Below are positions 40,095 through 40,126 of a stretch of 40,126 nucleotides of DNA, one piece after another. How positions within the stretch are numbered: position 1 is the first letter of the stretch; the number at the start of each line of letters is the position of its first letter. The stretch covers positions 1 to 40,126 of the forward strand of contig SFEP01000013.1 in the NCBI GenBank assembly GCA_004557185.1, written 5' to 3'. Under the pieces are notes generated by a model. It did no database searches. It was not told where the DNA came from and saw only the letters and a program-made list of their open reading frames with translations. The DNA comes from Bacteroidales bacterium. Lineage in GTDB: Bacteria; Bacteroidota; Bacteroidia; Bacteroidales; Bacteroidaceae. Made by a program: the position numbers and the translations under genes.

Positions 40095-40126
40095 TTTGTT
40101 TATCTCATTGATTATTAGTAACTTTA
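40095..40126 (+). promoter_or_regulatory. Probable promoter cut by the right window edge
   Basis: TTTG at 40095-40098 and TAACTTTA at 40119-40126 are 20 bp apart in an AT-rich stretch; the last base differs from the consensus G. A plus-strand gene probably begins just beyond the window. Confidence 0.45.

Overview
The window reads as a chromosomal segment of a Bacteroidales bacterium, most likely in or near Prevotellaceae. The supports are promoters of the Bacteroidetes type (TTTG, about 19 bp, TAnnTTTG), several SxxDD-type lipoprotein signals (Cys-Ser-Asp-Asp), gene families typical of the phylum (PiT transporter with a long soluble tail, standalone AICAR transformylase, DPP5-like S9 peptidase, AraC regulator with a membrane domain), and a weak Shine-Dalgarno signal throughout. 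Species cannot be fixed from the sequence. By eye, the blocks at about 3-7.6 kb and 33-39 kb are clearly richer in G+C than 10-32 kb.

Layout. 0.5-7.6 kb, plus strand: a phosphate transporter, then a surface-polysaccharide-like group (degenerate HisC-like aminotransferase homologue, Wzx-type flippase, two GT2 glycosyltransferases). 8.1-12.2 kb, minus strand: a membrane AraC regulator upstream of two lipoproteins, one an Ntn-hydrolase. 13-15.2 kb, plus strand: ECF sigma factor, single-pass membrane partner and secreted protein. 15.3-22.4 kb, minus strand: tRNA-Thr, a five-gene group (HAD, flippase-like, CDP-alcohol phosphatidyltransferase, ATP-grasp, nucleotidyltransferase) that looks like a lipid or phosphodiester head-group pathway, then pdxA and rlmN. 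22.6-24.6 kb: SPOR lipoprotein on the minus strand and a YtxH/holin-X/small-protein envelope group on the plus strand. 24.6-25.95 kb: gene-free, with a repeat array and decayed insertion-sequence ends. 25.95-31.0 kb, minus strand: small basic protein, AICAR transformylase, PqqD-like, S26B-like peptidase, HprK-like ATPase, a secreted protein, a hypothetical protein and five tRNAs. 31.3-39.2 kb, plus strand: pyrG, yidC, DPP5-like peptidase and an MFS transporter.

The most unusual signal is not a gene. Five intergenic sites carry tandem arrays of an exactly 22-bp dyad-symmetric unit (GTTG-N14-CAAC), 22 units in total. Each array has its own core sequence, and the arrays share flanking arms. Arrays A (left end) and E (right end) are inverted copies that share a 19-bp perfect outer arm. 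They contain no CRISPR-like spacers and no coding sequence that I believe. Other points worth attention are an aminotransferase homologue lacking both the PLP lysine and the substrate arginine, an HprK/S26B/PqqD trio resembling RiPP maturation genes but without a visible precursor, and a dipeptidyl-peptidase/MFS pair suggesting dipeptide use.

All family calls come from reading motifs in translated sequence; no database search was possible.
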